From NCBI GenBank assembly GCA_020161795.1, contig JAIUOR010000001.1, positions 1-64,000 of the forward strand: a stretch of 64,000 nt of DNA. Direction: 5' to 3'. The notes below the pieces were generated by a model that saw only the letters and a program-made list of their open reading frames with translations, searched no databases and was not told the DNA's origin. Made by a program: the position numbers and the translations under genes. This document shows, in pieces, positions 41,584-49,646 of the stretch; position 1 is the stretch's first letter; every line of letters starts with the position of its first letter. This DNA is from Actinomycetota bacterium (lineage in GTDB: Bacteria; Actinomycetota; Actinomycetes; Propionibacteriales; Propionibacteriaceae).

Positions 41584-43865
41584 CCCAGGCGACCGCCCAG
41601 GACGCCGGCCCGCTGGCCGATCGCGTCGAACTCGACATCTCCGGCATGACCTGCGCGGCCTGCGCCAGCCGGATCGAACGCAAGCTCAACAAGCTCGAGG
41701 GCATCAACGCCACCGTCAATTACGCCACCGAACGGGCCGTCGTGCTGGGCGTGTCGCCCGAGCGCGCCCCCGAGTTGGTGAAGGCGGTCGAGGCCGCCGG
41801 CTACGGCGCCAAGCCGGTCAGCGAGGACGGTGAGTCGGACGGCTACTCCGATCGGGTCAAGATGCTGCGCAACCGGCTGATCGTCGCCGCGCTGATCACC
41901 GTCCCGCTCGGCGATGCCGCGATCGCGCTCGCCCTGGCGCCCGGGCTGCGCTTCCCGGGCTGGCAGTGGGTGCTGATCCTCGGCGCGATTCCGGTGGTGT
42001 TCTGGTGCGCCTGGCCCTTCCACAAGGCGGCCTGGCGCAACCTGCGCCACGGCGGCACCAGCATGGACACCCTGGTCTCGCTGGGCATCCTGGCCGCCTT
42101 CACCTGGTCGGTGGTCGCCACCGTCCTCGGCGTGCCCGGCGACAGCTACTGGGTCGGCTGGGGCGAGGTGCCCGACGGTGCCGACAGCCTCTACCTGGAA
42201 GCGGCCGCGGCGATCACCACCTTCCTGCTCGCCGGACGCTACGTCGAGGCCCGCTCCAAGCGCTCGGCCCGCGGGGTGCTGACCGCCATCGGACGGTTGG
42301 CGCCGGCGAACGTCCGGGTGATCCGCGGCGGGGTCGAGCAGGTGGTGCCGATCGGCTCCCTGAAGGTGGGGGAGCGGTTCGTCGTCCGTCCCGGGGAGCG
42401 GATCGCCACGGACGGACGCGTGCTGGTCGGCTCGTCGGCGGTCGACACCTCGGCGATGACCGGGGAGCCGGTGCCGCAGGAGGTCGCTGAGGGCGACCGC
42501 GTCCTGGCCGGCACCACCAACACGACCGGCGCCCTGATCGTCGAGGCCGAGCAGGTCGGCGCCCACACCCAGCTCGCCCAGCTGGCGGTGATGGCCGAGC
42601 AGGCGCAGGCCCGCAAGGCGGCCGTCCAGACTCTGGTCGACAAGGTGGTGGCGATCTTCGTCCCCACGGTGCTGGCGATCTCCGCTCTCACCCTGGTGGC
42701 TTGGCTGGTGGCCGGTGGCGGGGTGCGCGGCGCGCTGAGCGCGGCCATGTCGGTGCTGATCATCGCCTGCCCCTGCGCGCTCGGCCTGGCCACCCCGACC
42801 GCCCTGATGGTGGGGGTCGGGCGCGGCGGCCAGCTGGGCATCCTGATCAAGGGCCCGGACGCACTGGAGGCCTCGGGCGCGATCGACACCGTCGTGCTCG
42901 ACAAGACCGGCACGCTCACCACCGGGCGGATGACCCTGGAATCGTCCTGGGCGCCCGGTGACGAGAACGAGGTGCTGGCCCTGGCCGCCGCCGTCGAGCA
43001 CTACTCCGAGCACCCCATCGCCCGCGCCCTGGTGGACGCCGCCGAGGAGCGCGGCCTCGACCTGCCCGAAGCCACGGACGTGACCGCCCTCCCCGGCCAC
43101 GGGGTCACCGGACGCGTGCGCGGCGGGCAGCAGGCCGCGGCGAGCGAGGTGCTGCTCGGCAATGCCGAGCTGATGCGGGAACGCGGCGTCCCGATCGACG
43201 CCGCCGGGGACTTCCTCGACGTCGCCGCCGAAGCCGGGCGCACCCCCGTCCTGGTTGCCGTGGACGGCCGGCTGCGGGGTGGTTTCGCCGTGGCCGACGC
43301 GCTCAAGGACACCGCTGCGCCGGCCGTCGCGCGACTGCGCGGCCTGGGGCTGCGGACCGTCCTGCTGACCGGTGACCGGGAGGCCGCCGCCCGCGAGGTG
43401 GCGAGCGCGGTGGGCATCGACGAGGTCGTCGCCCAGGTGCTGCCCACCGAGAAGGCCCAGGTGATCGAACGGCTGCAGGCCGAGGGCAAGCGGGTCGCGA
43501 TGGTGGGCGACGGCATCAATGATGCCGCCGCGCTGGCCACGTCCAACCTCGGCATGGCCGTGGTCAGCGGCACCGACATCGCCTTGAAGTCGGCCGACAT
43601 CATCCTGGTGCGACGCAGCCTGTCCGCCATCCCGGACGCCATCGTGCTCGCGCGCCGCACGCTCGGCACCATCCGCGGCAACCTGGTTTGGGCCTTCGGC
43701 TACAACGTCGCGGCGATACCGCTGGCCGCGCTCGGCCACCTCAACCCCCTGATCGCGGGGTTCGCGATGTCGTTGTCGAGCATCTTCGTGGTCACCAACT
43801 CGATGCGCCTGCGCCGTTTCGATCCCGCCCGTGATCGCCGCTCCCGGTTGAGAGGATCCCGATGA
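41580..43865 (+). CDS. copA: Copper-transporting P1B-type ATPase
   Basis: A 761-residue P-type ATPase. One N-terminal metal-binding domain has MTCAACASRIERKLNKL. Later come the TGEPVP actuator, CPC in IIACPCALGLATPT, the phosphorylation site DKTGTLTTGRM, EHPIARALV with the HP pair, and GDGINDAAAL. CPC with the final NMVW-like NLVWAFGYNVAAIPLA and SLSSIFVVTNSMRL indicates Cu(I) export. It starts in an ATGA overlap with the CopD/CtaG-like gene, and the HAD phosphatase starts in an ATGA overlap at its end. Confidence 0.9.
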   Translation: MTQATAQDAGPLADRVELDISGMTCAACASRIERKLNKLEGINATVNYATERAVVLGVSPERAPELVKAVEAAGYGAKPVSEDGESDGYSDRVKMLRNRLIVAALITVPLGDAAIALALAPGLRFPGWQWVLILGAIPVVFWCAWPFHKAAWRNLRHGGTSMDTLVSLGILAAFTWSVVATVLGVPGDSYWVGWGEVPDGADSLYLEAAAAITTFLLAGRYVEARSKRSARGVLTAIGRLAPANVRVIRGGVEQVVPIGSLKVGERFVVRPGERIATDGRVLVGSSAVDTSAMTGEPVPQEVAEGDRVLAGTTNTTGALIVEAEQVGAHTQLAQLAVMAEQAQARKAAVQTLVDKVVAIFVPTVLAISALTLVAWLVAGGGVRGALSAAMSVLIIACPCALGLATPTALMVGVGRGGQLGILIKGPDALEASGAIDTVVLDKTGTLTTGRMTLESSWAPGDENEVLALAAAVEHYSEHPIARALVDAAEERGLDLPEATDVTALPGHGVTGRVRGGQQAAASEVLLGNAELMRERGVPIDAAGDFLDVAAEAGRTPVLVAVDGRLRGGFAVADALKDTAAPAVARLRGLGLRTVLLTGDREAAAREVASAVGIDEVVAQVLPTEKAQVIERLQAEGKRVAMVGDGINDAAALATSNLGMAVVSGTDIALKSADIILVRRSLSAIPDAIVLARRTLGTIRGNLVWAFGYNVAAIPLAALGHLNPLIAGFAMSLSSIFVVTNSMRLRRFDPARDRRSRLRGSR

Positions 43866-44530
43866 CGTCGACCCCGGTCACCGTGGAGGCGCGAGCCATC
43901 CTGTTCGACATGGACGGCACGCTGGTCGACTCCACGCCGGTCGTCGAGGGCATGTGGGGTGAGTTCGCCGCCCGCCACGACGTGGATCTGGCCGAACTGC
44001 TCGCCTTCTCCCATGGCCGGCAGACCCACCACACCATGGCCCGCTTCCTCCCCAGCGGAGCGGATGGTGTCGCGGCGCTGGCCGCCTTCCAGGCCGGCGA
44101 ACTGGAGCGTACCGACGGCATCCAGGAGATCCCCGGCGCGGGACGGCTGCTCGCCCAGCTCGACGGCGCCCGGGTGGCCATGGTGACCTCGGCCCCGCGG
44201 GATCTTGCGATGCTGCGCATGGCCGCCGCCGGCCTGACCGTGCCGGAGATCCTGATCTGCGAGGAGAACACCCCTGCCGGCAAGCCGGACCCGAGCGGCT
44301 ACCTTGCCGCCGCGGAGCAACTGGGGGTGGCTGCGGCCGACTGCGTCATCCTGGAGGATGCCGAGGCCGGCATCCAGGCGGCGCTGGCCTCCGGTGGGCG
44401 CCCGCTGGTGGTGGGAGCCCATGCCTCGGCAACGACCGGCTCCCTGCTGCGCGTGCCGGATCTCAGCGTGATCACCGCCACCGTCCTGGACGACGGCGGC
44501 GTACGCCTCACCTGGCAGCCGACCGACTGA
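43862..44530 (+). CDS. HAD-family sugar-phosphatase-like protein
   Basis: A 222-residue HAD enzyme. FDMDGTLVDST gives the nucleophile Asp and acid, VTSAP the second motif, KPDPSGYL the lysine and LEDAEAGIQAA the acidic motif. The length and cap fit the 2-deoxyglucose-6-phosphate/glycerol-3-phosphate phosphatase group. It overlaps the end of copA by four bases, so it is co-translated; a link to copper is not obvious. Confidence 0.8.
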   Translation: MTSTPVTVEARAILFDMDGTLVDSTPVVEGMWGEFAARHDVDLAELLAFSHGRQTHHTMARFLPSGADGVAALAAFQAGELERTDGIQEIPGAGRLLAQLDGARVAMVTSAPRDLAMLRMAAAGLTVPEILICEENTPAGKPDPSGYLAAAEQLGVAAADCVILEDAEAGIQAALASGGRPLVVGAHASATTGSLLRVPDLSVITATVLDDGGVRLTWQPTD

Positions 44531-44836
44531 CGAGTCGGAGCCCGAACCGGCAGCTTCGCGCTCGAGCCCCGTGAGAGCGCCGACGTGGTGCTGATCAGCT
44601 CCAGCCTCACCGACCTGGCGAGCACGGTGGAGATCGCTCGCCGTGCCCGCCGGATCGTGCTCACCAACTTCGCCGGCACGATCGGCGTCGACCTGATCGG
44701 CATGGCCCTGGCCGCGGTCGGCATCCTCGGGCCGCTCACCGCTACTCTGGTGCACGTCGGCAGCGAGTCGGCCTTCATCCTGAACTCCGCCCGCCTGATT
44801 CCCCGCCGCGCCCGCGGTGGCCCGGGCGCCGGCTGA
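44531..44836 (+). pseudogene. C-terminal remnant of a P-type ATPase
   Basis: The frame reads GSFALEPRESADVVLISSSL, TDLASTVEIARRARRI, VLTNFAGTIGVDLIG and ends with two membrane helices and LNSARLIPRRARGG. This is the end of a heavy-metal P-type ATPase, after the GDGxND loop, with all catalytic parts missing. No start-linked upstream part exists; the HAD gene precedes it. It differs from the intact CopA C-terminus, so it is from another ATPase rather than a duplicate tail. Confidence 0.7.
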
Positions 44837-44897
44837 CCGCCGCGGATTGCATCTCGCTCCGGGCTGTGGCCCTCGTCCGTCACTACAGTGGTGAGCC

Positions 44898-45701
44898 ATG
44901 GCGGACATCGGCATCATCGGCGGCACGGGCTTCTACTCCTTCCTGAGCGGCGCGCGCGAGGTGGCCGTGACGACTCCGTTCAGCGCCCCGAGCGCACCGG
45001 TGACGATCGGCGACGTGGGTGGACGCGAGGTGGCCTTCCTGCCCCGCCACGGACGCCACCACGAGTTCCCGCCGCACCGGGTGAACTACCGGGCGAATCT
45101 CTGGGCGTTGCGCAGCGTCGGGGTGCGACAGGTGATCGCGCCGTGCGCGGTCGGCTCGCTGCGGGCCGATCTGTCTCCCGGCATCTTCGTCGTCCCCGAC
45201 CAGGTGATCGATCGCACGTGGGGGCGCGAACACACCTGCTACGACGCCACGGGCACGGTGGTGCACGTCGGGTTCGCCGACCCCTACTGCCCGCGCGGCC
45301 GGGCTGCCGCGGTGGCCACCGACCCGGCCGCGGTCGACGGCGGCACGCTGGTGGTGATCAACGGTCCGCGGTTCTCGTCCAAGGCCGAGTCGCGCTGGCA
45401 TGCCGCGGCCGGTGGCAGCGTGGTCGGCATGACCGGAATGCCCGAGGCCTCGATCGCCCGGGAACTGGCGATGTGCTTCACCACCATCGCCATGGTGACC
45501 GATCACGACGCCGGTGTCGACGCCGGAGAGGCGGTCAGCCATGCAGCCGTGCTGGCGGTGTTCGGCCAGAACATCGAACGACTCAAGGCCACGCTCGCCC
45601 GGGTGGTCGCCGCGCTGCCGGCGCCGGAGCCCGATGCGACGGCCTCCTGTGCCTGCCGCCGCGCGCTGGATGGTCAGGCGTTGCCCTTCGACCTGCCCTG
45701 A
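44898..45701 (+). CDS. mtnP: S-methyl-5'-thioadenosine phosphorylase-like enzyme
   Basis: A 267-residue purine-nucleoside phosphorylase of the MTAP type. IGIIGGTGFYSFL is the phosphate loop. LPRHGRHHEFPPHRVNYRA, VINGPRFSSKAES and VVGMTGMPEASIARELAM form the active site, and TDHDAG carries the two Asp residues that favour 6-aminopurines. It splits methylthioadenosine with phosphate. Methylthioinosine or adenosine are other possible substrates. It stands alone between the ATPase remnant and the iron operon. Confidence 0.8.
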   Translation: MADIGIIGGTGFYSFLSGAREVAVTTPFSAPSAPVTIGDVGGREVAFLPRHGRHHEFPPHRVNYRANLWALRSVGVRQVIAPCAVGSLRADLSPGIFVVPDQVIDRTWGREHTCYDATGTVVHVGFADPYCPRGRAAAVATDPAAVDGGTLVVINGPRFSSKAESRWHAAAGGSVVGMTGMPEASIARELAMCFTTIAMVTDHDAGVDAGEAVSHAAVLAVFGQNIERLKATLARVVAALPAPEPDATASCACRRALDGQALPFDLP

Positions 45702-45826
45702 GGGTGATCCTGGGCTCTGCCGGCCAGTGATATCCAGGCCCCGTGCTGCCGTGTCCGGAGAACCGGGCTGGCTGTCTCACTTGCGGGTCCGAACCGGTTT
45801 TGAATAGTCTCGGGTTGCTAAATTGC

Positions 45827-45848
45827 ACGAGGTAAGCCTTACCTAAAC
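45827..45848. promoter_or_regulatory. IdeR/DtxR-type iron box before efeUOB
   Basis: AGGTAAG-C-CTTACCT at 45830-45844, extended by AAA on the right, matches the DtxR/IdeR consensus (TTAGGTTAGGCTAACCTAA type). It lies about 20 bases before the efeU start, so iron-bound repressor would shut off the operon when iron is sufficient. Confidence 0.85.
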
Positions 45849-45862
45849 CGAGAGATCCTCCT

Positions 45863-46921
45863 TTGTTCCTTGCCGCCTTCCTGATCGGCCTGCGCGAAGG
45901 GCTGGAGGCTGCCCTGATCGTCGGCATCCTGGTCGCCTATCTGCACCGTCAGGGGCGGCCCGATGTGCTGACCAAGCTGTGGTGGGGCGTCGGCCTGGCC
46001 GTCGCCGGCTCGATCGCGCTCGGCGCGGTGTTCACCTTCGGGGCCTACGGGCTGAGCTTCCAGGCCCAGGAGATCATCGGCGGCGTCATGTCGCTGGTCG
46101 CGGTCGGCATGATCACCTGGATGGTCTTCTGGATGATGAAGGTCGGCGGCCGGATGAAGTCCGAGCTGGAGGAGGGGGCGGCGGCCGCCCTCGCGGTCGG
46201 CACCGGCTGGTCGGTCTTCTGGCTGGGCTTCGTCTCGGTGGGACGTGAAGGCATCGAGACCACGCTGCTGCTCTGGGGCTGGGCGCTGCAGCCCGCCGCG
46301 CTGCTGGGTGCCCTGACGGGCATCGCTGCCGCGATCGTGGTCGGCTACCTGCTGTACCGGGGGATGGTACGGGTCAACCTGGGTACCTTCTTCGCCTGGA
46401 CCGGCGCCTTCCTGGTGATCGTCGCGGCCGGCATCCTTGCCTACGGCATCCAGGATCTGCAGGAGGCGGCGCTGCTGCCCGGGCCGTTCTCCGGCCACCC
46501 GATCACGCCGACCGACCTGCGCACCGGGGACGTCCTGGTCGGTCCCACCGACGGCCCGTTCTGGATGGCCTCGTTCCCGTTCGGCTGGGCCTTCGATCTC
46601 ACCGGCAGCATCGATCCCGGCGGTTTCGCTGGCGCGTTGCTGAAGGGCACCATCGGCTTCACTCCGCTGATGTCGTGGCTGCAGGTCACCGCCTGGGCGA
46701 TCTACCTGGCCGTCGTCATGCCCCGGTTCCTGGCCGGCGTGCGGCGCAACCGGGCCGCCCGGCTGGCGGCGGTCGCAGCCAAGGCAGCGGCTGCCACAGC
46801 AGCCGCCGAGCCCGCCGTTCGTGCCGGTGCCCCCGATACGGCCAATTCCGCGCCCGAACCCGTGCCCGGCGACGCCACGGCGTCCGCACCGGCCGCGGCG
46901 CCCACCCTGATCCATCAGTAA
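45863..46921 (+). CDS. efeU: Ferrous/ferric iron permease EfeU (FTR1 family)
   Basis: A 352-residue membrane permease with seven helices and both REGLE-type motifs: REGLEAAL at the N-terminus and REGIETTL in helix 4. These glutamates carry iron through the membrane. A TTG start at 45863 gives (M)FLAAFLIGLREGLE, exactly the N-terminus of family members. A C-terminal Ala/Pro tail of about 60 residues is extra. It heads efeUOB behind an iron box. Confidence 0.9.
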   Translation: MFLAAFLIGLREGLEAALIVGILVAYLHRQGRPDVLTKLWWGVGLAVAGSIALGAVFTFGAYGLSFQAQEIIGGVMSLVAVGMITWMVFWMMKVGGRMKSELEEGAAAALAVGTGWSVFWLGFVSVGREGIETTLLLWGWALQPAALLGALTGIAAAIVVGYLLYRGMVRVNLGTFFAWTGAFLVIVAAGILAYGIQDLQEAALLPGPFSGHPITPTDLRTGDVLVGPTDGPFWMASFPFGWAFDLTGSIDPGGFAGALLKGTIGFTPLMSWLQVTAWAIYLAVVMPRFLAGVRRNRAARLAAVAAKAAAATAAAEPAVRAGAPDTANSAPEPVPGDATASAPAAAPTLIHQ

Positions 46922-46933
46922 GAGAGGAAACCC

Positions 46934-48223
46934 ATGAAAGCACCCCTCGCCGCCGGGCTGACGGCCGTCGCCGCGCTCGCGATCAGCGGCTGCGTGGCCA
47001 ACGCCCCCGCGCCGACCTCCGCGCCCTCCGGTTCGACCAGCGATCCCGGCGCGGCCGCCGCCGGTGTGCTGACCGTGTCGTCCACCGACACCGACTGCAC
47101 CGTCTCGACCAACACCGCGGGCAGCGGCAACGCCACCTTCCAGATCTCCAACGAGGGCGGCCAGATCACCGAGTTCTACCTGCTCGGTTCCGACGGGCTG
47201 CGGATCGTCGCCGAGAAGGAGAACATCGCCCCCGGCGCGTCCGCCGAACTGTCGGTCTCGCTGCAGCCCGGCGACTACTTCACCGCCTGCAAGCCCGGGA
47301 TGCGCGGTGCGAACGTGGGGGAGACCGCGTTCACCGTGACCGGCGACCCGATCGAGCTTTCCGGCGAAGACCAGGAACTGTTCACCCAGGCCGTGGCCGA
47401 CTACGTCAACTTCGTCAAGAACGAGGTCGCCGAGTTGCAGCCCAAGGTTGACGAGCTCGCCAAGGCCTACGCCGCCGGCGACGACGAGACCGCCCGCAAC
47501 GCGTTCGCCACCACCCGCGTCCACTACGAGCGGATCGAGCCGATCGCCGAGGCGCTGGGCGTTCTCGACCCGCGGATCGACTACCGCGAGATCGACTACC
47601 TCGCCGAAGCCGACCAGCTGAAGGGCGACGACCCGACCTTCACCGAGTGGCTCGGCTTCCACCGCATGGAGAAGGATCTCTGGGTGCCGGCCGACGACGC
47701 CGTGCAGCCGGACGGAGCTCCGGCCTGGGAGGGCTGGAAGCCCTCCACCACCGAGCAGCGCAAGGTGATCGCCGACACCCTGGTCGCCGACATCGCCACG
47801 CTCTACGACACCGTCCACGGCGCGGACTTCATCGCCACCCAGGGCCTCGACATCGCCACCGTCTCCAACGGCGCCTCGGGCCTGCTGGAGGAGATCGCGG
47901 TCGGCAAGGTGACCGGCGAGGAGGACTGGTGGTCGCACACCGACCTCTACGACTTCCAGGCCAACCTGCAGGGCGCCCGGATCGCCTTCGACCTGGTGGC
48001 GCCGATCGCCGAGCGCAAGCCCGAGGGCAAGGAGCTGGTCACCCAGATCAATGCCGAGTTCGACAAGCTGCAGGCGCTGCTCGACCAGTACGGCAGCCTG
48101 GAGGCCGGCTTCGTCAGCTACGCCGAGGTCAACCGGGATCAGCAGCGTGAGCTGACCGACCAGATCGACGCGCTGCGTGAGCCGCTGTCGAAGCTCACCA
48201 ACGCGGTGCTGGGCATCGCCTGA
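46934..48223 (+). CDS. efeO: Iron-uptake lipoprotein EfeO (cupredoxin plus M75 domain)
   Basis: A 429-residue lipoprotein. The lipobox AISGC gives the lipidated Cys at residue 20. A cupredoxin-like EfeO_N domain (about 40-135) is followed by the M75 peptidase-like domain with the metal motif HRMEKDLW and IDYREIDYL. It binds iron outside the membrane and works with EfeU and EfeB. GAGAGG precedes the ATG, 12 bases after the efeU stop. Confidence 0.9.
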   Translation: MKAPLAAGLTAVAALAISGCVANAPAPTSAPSGSTSDPGAAAAGVLTVSSTDTDCTVSTNTAGSGNATFQISNEGGQITEFYLLGSDGLRIVAEKENIAPGASAELSVSLQPGDYFTACKPGMRGANVGETAFTVTGDPIELSGEDQELFTQAVADYVNFVKNEVAELQPKVDELAKAYAAGDDETARNAFATTRVHYERIEPIAEALGVLDPRIDYREIDYLAEADQLKGDDPTFTEWLGFHRMEKDLWVPADDAVQPDGAPAWEGWKPSTTEQRKVIADTLVADIATLYDTVHGADFIATQGLDIATVSNGASGLLEEIAVGKVTGEEDWWSHTDLYDFQANLQGARIAFDLVAPIAERKPEGKELVTQINAEFDKLQALLDQYGSLEAGFVSYAEVNRDQQRELTDQIDALREPLSKLTNAVLGIA

Positions 48224-48225
48224 CC

Positions 48226-49533
48226 ATGACCGAATCGTCGCAGCCTCGTCCGTCCACGGTGGCGGACGAGGCCGTGCCGGAGCAGGGGCTCTCCCGCCGC
48301 GGCCTGCTCGCCCTGGGAGGCGGCGCGGGTCTTGCCGCCGGGGCGCTGGCCGGAGGGTTCGCCACCGCGGCCTTCACGTCCAAGACGACGGCGCTCAGCG
48401 ACACGCTGGAGTACCCGTTCCATGGTGAGCACCAGGGTGGAATCGTCACCCCGGCGCAGGATCGGATGCACTTCGCGGCCTTCGATCTGCGTGCCGACGT
48501 CACCCGCGACGACCTGATCGAACTGCTGCAGGACTGGACGTACGCCGCCAGTCGCCTGGTGATGGGGCTGGACGTGAGCGCCAAGGGTGCCTTCGGCGGT
48601 GGACCCTACCTGCCCCCCGACGACACCGGCGAGGCCGCCGGGCTGGGCCCCTCCGGCCTCACGATCACCTTCGGCTTCGGACGCACGCTGTTCCGCGCCG
48701 AGGACGGCGCCGACCGGTTCGGGCTGGCGGCGCAGTTGCCGGCGGAGTTCGGCCCGCTGCCCAAGATGGTGAACGACTTCATGGATCCCGCCCGCTCCGG
48801 CGGCGACCTGTGCATCCAGGCCTGCGCCAACGACCCGCAGGTCGCGGTGCATGCCATCCGCAACCTCACTCGGATCGGCTTCGGACGCAGCCGGCTGCGC
48901 TGGTCGCAGCTGGGCTTTGGGCGTACCTCGTCAACCTCGACGGCTCAGGTCACACCGCGCAATCTGTTCGGGCAGAAGGACGGCACCAACAATCTCAAGG
49001 CCGAGGAGCCGGAGCGCCTGACCGAACATGTCTGGATCTCCGATGGTCCGGTCTGGTCCCGCGGTGGTTCGTATCTGGTGGCGCGCCGGATCTCCATGAC
49101 CATCGAGGTCTGGGACGGGCTGCAACTGCAGGAGCAGAACCGGCTGCTGGGACGGGACAAGGCCAGCGGAGCGCCGCTGTCGGGTGGCGAGGAGTTCACC
49201 GCCCCCGACTTCGCCGCCACCGACGCGGGCGGTCAGCTGGCGATCGACCAGCGCTCGCACGTCTTCCGCACCCACCCCGACAACAACGAGGGCATCGCGA
49301 TGCTGCGGCGCGGCTACAACTTCGTCGACGGCAACGACGACATCGGACGCCTGGATGCCGGGCTGTTCTTCGTCGCCTTCGTCAAGTCGCCCGAGCGGTT
49401 CGCGAAGGTGCACCAGAACATGGCCCGCGACGACATGTTCGTGGAATATCTCAAGACCACCTCATCCTCGGTCTTCCTGATCCCGGCCGGCATCGCCGAA
49501 GGCGAGTACGTCGGCCAGGCGCTGTTCGGCTGA
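48226..49533 (+). CDS. efeB: DyP-type heme peroxidase EfeB
   Basis: A 435-residue Tat-exported peroxidase. The twin-arginine signal is SRRGLLALGG at residues 23-32. The DyP signature GXXDG appears as GQKDGTNN with the distal Asp, and RRGYNFVDGNDDIGRLDAG with DQRSHVFRTHPDNN carry the proximal-side residues. It acts with EfeU and EfeO in iron uptake, by oxidising ferrous iron or taking iron from heme. It starts two bases after the efeO stop. Confidence 0.9.
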   Translation: MTESSQPRPSTVADEAVPEQGLSRRGLLALGGGAGLAAGALAGGFATAAFTSKTTALSDTLEYPFHGEHQGGIVTPAQDRMHFAAFDLRADVTRDDLIELLQDWTYAASRLVMGLDVSAKGAFGGGPYLPPDDTGEAAGLGPSGLTITFGFGRTLFRAEDGADRFGLAAQLPAEFGPLPKMVNDFMDPARSGGDLCIQACANDPQVAVHAIRNLTRIGFGRSRLRWSQLGFGRTSSTSTAQVTPRNLFGQKDGTNNLKAEEPERLTEHVWISDGPVWSRGGSYLVARRISMTIEVWDGLQLQEQNRLLGRDKASGAPLSGGEEFTAPDFAATDAGGQLAIDQRSHVFRTHPDNNEGIAMLRRGYNFVDGNDDIGRLDAGLFFVAFVKSPERFAKVHQNMARDDMFVEYLKTTSSSVFLIPAGIAEGEYVGQALFG

Positions 49534-49646
49534 ACGACCGGGGCCGCCGGCCCGCATGACCGGGGTTCGCCAACGGGCAGAATTCAGTACTCCCCAGTGA
49601 CGGTCGGCGTCGCTACGCTTTCCGCGTCCCGGGTAAGGGGGGTGAG

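Noticed and set aside
39621-43865. A 1,414-codon frame running through the CopD/CtaG-like gene into copA
   Set aside because: The first part is an out-of-frame shadow of the membrane protein gene. Real coding begins at the copA ATG at 41580.
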